Of a stretch of 60,000 bases of DNA, positions 55,077-60,000 are shown piece after piece. How positions within the stretch are numbered: the first letter of the stretch is position 1; each line of letters begins with the position of its first letter. This DNA comes from Symsagittifera roscoffensis (lineage: Eukaryota; Xenacoelomorpha; Acoela; Convolutidae). The translations under genes and the position numbers were made by a program. Under the pieces are notes generated by a model that worked only from the letters and a program-made list of their open reading frames with translations, was not told the DNA's origin and did not search any database. The stretch lies in contig NC_087068.1 of assembly GCF_963678635.1 (NCBI RefSeq), forward strand, positions 37,149,436 to 37,209,435. Direction: 5' to 3'.

Positions 55077-57412
55077 ATGATAGATCCGTTAAGTTTTTTT
55101 TGCCCCAATAGATCTAACAGAGCTGCAACTGATGACGAGTATGACTACCTGTTCAAAATTGTTCTGGTTGGGGATTCCGGAGTAGGTAAGAGCAACCTGC
55201 TGGCCCGCTTTGCCAGGAACGAGTTCAATCTGGACTCCAGAAGCACAATTGGTTAGTCAGATAGAAGTGAAGTTTTGATTTATGCGAGTTCTATTGTTCA
55301 CAAGCGGGCTTAATAAGAGTAAGAATTAGACCAGTTATGGACTTAGTGATTACACGAATCACTGCGGCCGAAAAAAGACAGAGTTACAAACAGACGGTGT
55401 ACTCTTTCTAAAAAAACTCAAGGATTATCTCACTGCTGATACCATTTAAAACGCTTCAAATATTTCCATTCAAACTTTTTCTCATAAATGTTTTCTGCAA
55501 CCCCGTATCGAGATTTATTTGCCCAGTTTTGCGCAAAATTTGAGCAATTTGAGTGTTTTTGATAGCCAATTATTAGCTCACACTGTTTGCTTCGGGATTG
55601 TGGTTTTTACATGATTTTTTTGTGTATTTGAGTCGAATATTGAAGCTGAGTATTTCTGGTTGCAACTTTATTTGCGCTTTATTGGTAACAATTTTTTTAC
55701 ATACATAGGTTTCTGTGATTGCAGGGGTTGAGTTTGCAACCAAGTCAGTCACGGTGGACAACAAAATCATCAAAGCCCAAATTTGGGATACAGCCGGGCA
55801 AGAAAGGTTAATTAAAATAATTTAAGTAATCATCAGTAAAGCCATTGAGGTCATCCTAATTTTGCTTCCCAAAAATCTTACTTTAAATTAACTCGGTCAA
55901 AAAAATAAGTCTTACTCGTCCAAAAAAGTCCCACTTGTTCTCAGCAGATAAATGGCGCCTCAGTACTTTTGCGAACTTCGTCAACAGATTTATGTCTTTT
56001 ATCACTGATTTTTTTTGTGAAAAACCGTCAAATTCAAGAACGGTACTACGCATTTTAAGTGGTTCAGAACTAAAATGCAACTCCGAGCTGACCGTTTACG
56101 TTTATCCTTGAGCTGAAAAAAAACTTTCCATCATCATTTATAGACTTTTCGTTTTAAGAACTATATATTTGTTAGTTGATTTTTCGTGTTAAAACCAATT
56201 TTCATTCTCATTCTATCGGAAAAAGAATCCCAATGTATAAAAAGTTATGCATGCTAAACCATTGAAAAAAATTTCATGGTGAAGTGGTAATTATTTTCAT
56301 TATGCACAGACACTGTGGAAGAGAGGACACGGTTCTAATAGAAACACTTTTTCATGTCTTGTCCAGGTACCGTGTGATCAGCAGTGCCTACTATCGCAAC
56401 TCGGTCGGAGCAGTTTTGGTGTATGACATCACGAAGCAGGAGTCCTTCCAGCAGCTTGAGAAGTGGAAGAAGGAGATCAATGACTTCGCGCCCACACTCT
56501 GCAAGACTATCCTAGTCGGCAACAAATCCGACTTGGGTACGCAAACAGACTTTATAAAGCAGCCGTAATTTTGTCTACTAGGCTGCGGACTTATGACGAG
56601 ACTAGCTTGTTGAATAGTTTTTAAACTGGTTTTCAAACCAGTCGAACTTAGAACATACCAGCTACAAAAGCGTTGAAAACTAACCTATCTCTTGTTTAGG
56701 ATACATTTATGGTTTCTGCGATTCTTAGAGGAGCTATGAAAGTCTATTCAGCCCGTCTAATCATAGTCCGTTCCTCTTTCTCCGCCACAGTCTACACTGA
56801 TTTGTTTTGTTGCGAGATGTTCTTTTTTGGAACTCAAGGCCTTTTTTCGCGTCTAGAACTTTCACGTGGTACCTTTATTGCAGCCGTACCTCTATTGCAG
56901 CCGTACCCTACTCAGGTACCACTATTGTAGAACTGAAGCTAGTGGTAAAGTGAGAGCTCATCCTCACACACTATCATTGCTATGGAAGGGGGTCGATAAC
57001 ACGATATAGCTATCTTGAAGTATCATCATAAGGTCTATCAGCAATATGTAGCATGTTGAGCTGTGACGCATTTTAGGTTTTGTCCGTCTTCTTTATGGCG
57101 TTCAAATGTTTTATGCTTGTCCAGAGTTTACTAAATAATTTTTTTTAACTTCTAGCCCACCTTCGAAGCGTACCAACTGAAGACGCCGAAGACTTTGCAG
57201 GTCAACATCAGATGGCCCTCGTAGAAACAAGTGCCCTGAAGTCCACCAACGTAGCCACATTATTCCAGACACTCATCCATGATATTTATGAAGTGGTGAA
57301 GAAAACAGACGGGGCAGGGGGCCCTCAGGTAAAGATCACGAGGGCCGACAACTCCAAAGGAGGATCCCAGATTGTACCAGAGAAGAGCCCGAAGTCCGGA
57401 TGTAGTTGCTGA
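55077..57412 (+). CDS. Rab11: Rab11-type small GTPase, four exons
   Basis: Rab11 GTPases switch between GDP and GTP forms and steer vesicles from recycling endosomes to the cell surface. Exons: about 55077-55251, 55725-55806, 56367-56536 and 57156-57412; all introns are GT-AG. Motifs: [20 protein letters not shown] (P-loop, with the Rab11-typical DEYDYLFK start), [17 protein letters not shown] (switch I), [20 protein letters not shown] (switch II), NKSDL, ETSAL. The tail is short and ends GCSC, a C-x-C site for double geranylgeranylation; many Rab11 proteins end in CC. The start is uncertain: ATG 55077 is in frame, but an acceptor-like TTTTTTTTGCCCCAATAG ends at 55111, so an upstream exon may supply the real N-terminus. 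A short out-of-frame ATG (MTVNGE) lies at 55060. Confidence 0.9.
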
Positions 57413-57854
57413 TCCATTTCAAAGTGTCAATTTTTTTTACATATATCTTTCTGCTATTTTAAAAAAATATATTAAATTTTCCAAGTTTGAGATTTTTTAA
57501 TAATGTTTTTCAGCTCATTTTCTTTTTGCTCAATTTGGCTTTTGCACAGACAAAAAATATCAAAATCTAGAGTATTAAATTTGATATCTTCCTGTCATGG
57601 TTTGGATCTAGGAGGAAACTCAGCATTCTGGAAAAAATGAGATACACATTTCACAATCTTGAATTAAAGATGTAGCCAATTGGATTAAACTTTTCAAAAA
57701 TGTAGGAGGAATACCTCTTTCAGAAAAATGAGTGAAAAAATCGAAGCTACCAGAGAACAATTCAACTCAAAGGTTATAAGACAAGAAAAGCTAGTTGCTG
57801 CTTTTGTACTATTGAAAGCGCTAATAAATTGACAAAGGTGCAAATAGAGCAAAA
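57413..57854. other. Rab11 3' region
   Basis: AT-rich sequence after the stop. I find no canonical AATAAA in the first 150 bases, only AT-rich variants such as ATATTAAA near 57469. Confidence 0.4.
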
Positions 57855-58375
57855 ATAGCCGGTTGCTGAGCAAGTCGCACACAAAAGTCTTCCGACCACT
57901 TTCATTTAATTTTTTTTATTTTTGCAAATGAGCATCAATTTTATTATGTCATGTGATTTGAGAAGTATACAACCGCTTAAAAATTTAGTGAATTAGACAT
58001 CACTAAGTCCTTTTTTTTTTTAAAAAAAAAACCTGCATTGCCAAGTCAGCTCTAAATTATACATCCAAAACTAATTTTCTTCTAACTAAAATATAATTTT
58101 TCTTTTTATTAAAGTTTTAAGGGCAAATTTTCATATAACAACTGTTACTCGATTGCTGTACTTGATCGAAATTGAATAGAAAAGCAAAACTTTTAAACCA
58201 TTTTTTCTCGACGCTGAGACAAGTTTTTCAAACTTTTTTAATCATCTGTCGAATCACTTAAAGGGCTTTTGGTTTGATTTTTATTCGACTCAATCCGATG
58301 ATTATTTGTGGCACCTGATGTTGTGAGGAAAACAAAAACAAAAATAGGAAAATAAAACTAAAACACTATCAACGT
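57855..58375 (-). repeat. Dispersed AACCGGCTATCC family, copy D (minus)
   Basis: On the minus strand: GTGTTTTAGTTTTATTTTCC, GTGCCACAAATAATCATCGG ATTGAGTC, and at the end GTCGGAAGACTTTTGTGTGC GACTTGCTCAGCAACCGGCT. More diverged than copies A-C. Confidence 0.5.
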
Positions 58376-60000
58376 CGCACCAAAGTTAATTAATATGAAA
58401 ACATAATCAGAAAATTCAATCAATCCATCAACTATCACGAAATCAATCAGAAAATTGAAACCCAAATAGTCAATCGCCCATTTAACCGAAGCAAAGCGCA
58501 AGTAAGTACAATTGCGAACTTATACATAAGTGTTTCAAATTTTTTTCTTGTAAAGTAGAAATATCCTTAAAACATTATGCAGAGCAAACTCATTTTGATC
58601 TTTGATGGTTGTTTTTTAGTGCGCATTGCTTTATTAAAAGTTTTTAAAAAGAAAAAAAGATTTAGTCTCATCAATCTATTTTTGCCAAATTGTCTTTGGC
58701 TGAAATCTCTGAGCTTTTATGGCTTAATTGCTTGGATTGAAAATTAGCTTAACTGCTTGTGAATGAATTGTCTCTGCGCTGATTTGCTTCTACATGTCCT
58801 ACAAGTGTGTTGTGTGTCTAAGCCATTCAGGGTAATTAAGCCATGTAAAGTACCAATTAAGGTTTTGATACCAAGTTTCGTTCCACAACAGCTTCTGATA
58901 AACCAAAAGCATCAAAAAATTATTGAAAAAAAATTTACACCACATTACTACTCAAATGCCAGGATCTTCCGTTTAGGGAAGAATCTAAGCAATTCCAAAA
59001 CTAATCGAAAACAGTTGACTTCATAACTGCCTACTATAAGAAACTGCAAGAAAAAGTATATGAAGAAAAACCCGAAAAAAAAAACGTTTGAACTAGCGGC
59101 AGTTAGATGCAGATTATCAATCAATTCTGGCGTTTTGGCTGATCTTAAGTCAGTTGCTTGCGGATGACTTCCTTGAATCCATCTTCAGTAAATTGAGACA
59201 ATATATAGATTAAACCTCTGAAGTGAGGTCAGGTCAGTGAGAATTTCTCACATTCTCTCAAATCTCTTAACAAGCCATTCATATTCAATTGCATAAAAAT
59301 TATTACTATAAAGTTACTTCTTGAGCTAACTAAAAAAAATCATCCTTTGAAACAATTTTGAAACAAGATTAATTTTGAAACAAGACTAAAACCTGTTCCG
59401 AAAAAATTTAAAACATCATTGGATCAACAGAGTTCACCATAAATGTCAGCCAAGGAACTCAAAAATTAATTCAATTAATCAGAGATCAAATGGGTTCATA
59501 ACTTAGATCAAGAAAAATGTTTCATTACAAAAATTGAGTAATATGTTGCAAAAAAGGTGAAGAAAATAAAACAATCTATTCATGTCCCTCTTTGTCGAGG
59601 AGCAGATCTGCTCCTGAGAATATTCATTGAAAAAAGTTCTCACTTTTAATTTTAAAAAAAATCATTAGTATCATGATTCTTTTTCAACTTAAGTGTTCAT
59701 GTTTTCACAAAAAAAAACTTGTTTAGAAAAAATTGTTTAGTTCAGATGGGAAAAATTTCTTTTCTACGCAGACATCAACTAAAAAATTAGGAGTGCTACT
59801 TTGGAGATCTCACTTTTTCATCAACAGAAAGGGCTAAAAGAAAAATTAAATTTTTTAAATTGTAACTCGCTGAAATATTTGAATTTTGATGGCAAAATTT
59901 TCCTTTCTCTAAAAATTTTCGCAAATTAAATAGTATAAACAAACTATCTAACGATTTTATAAAAGGATATAGACGAGGCAAAAATCCGTTTGGCTGGAAA
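58376..60000. other. Non-coding right edge
   Basis: I see no supported gene or RNA. A loose cluster of TTGTCT/GGCTGAA words near 58690-58790 recalls the minisatellite at 17757-17826. The open stretches at 58763 and 59796 have no recognisable domain. Confidence 0.4.

Overview
This is AT-rich eukaryotic DNA, most likely from an invertebrate animal. Three things support that: genes split by GT-AG introns of about 470-620 bases, a rhodopsin-type neuropeptide-style receptor, and a BEL/Pao LTR retrotransposon, a superfamily known only from animals. I cannot place the species. Nothing bacterial (operons, Shine-Dalgarno sites, CRISPR) is present. Only two host genes are well supported, both on the + strand: a seven-helix receptor gene (39333-40889) and a four-exon Rab11-type GTPase gene (55077-57412). 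Two further short coding candidates (33438-33638 and 51436-51540) are weak.

Most of the rest is repeats. From 829 to 6219 lies a 3.2-kb tandem duplication whose second copy lacks 1.05 kb. From 10436 to 16401 there is a tandem array of three units of about 1.98 kb. The region 18339-33123 is a nest of three transposons. The outer one is a TA-flanked palindromic element with ends CAGTGCTG...CAGCACTG. Inside it sits a CR1/Jockey-type LINE on the minus strand, with a PHD-finger ORF1 and an EN-RT ORF2. A 1.66-kb stretch of that ORF2 is present three times in tandem. A BEL/Pao retrotransposon with 188-base LTRs has split the right arm of the outer element.

Beyond 33 kb come two related short inverted-repeat elements with 9-base target duplications (33671-34129, 51540-52018), a foldback element (34597-34841), and a 655-base inverted-repeat element full of GCGGAATCCGC palindromes just upstream of the receptor (38546-39200). 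Two tRNA-derived SINE heads follow (41478-41832), then a second, older LINE whose body is tandemly duplicated with a copied 43-base filler at the joint (42440-47270). A family of 0.5-0.6-kb dispersed repeats ending in a conserved AACCGGCTATCC block occurs on both strands (48430-58375). A near-perfect hairpin (54788-54886) sits just upstream of the Rab11 gene.

No multi-gene pathway is visible. The story of the window is layered transposition and tandem amplification around two single-copy genes that act in signalling and in membrane recycling. All transposon reading frames seen carry stops, frameshifts or deletions. Coordinates of repeat edges were read by eye and may be off by a few bases where the sequences have diverged.
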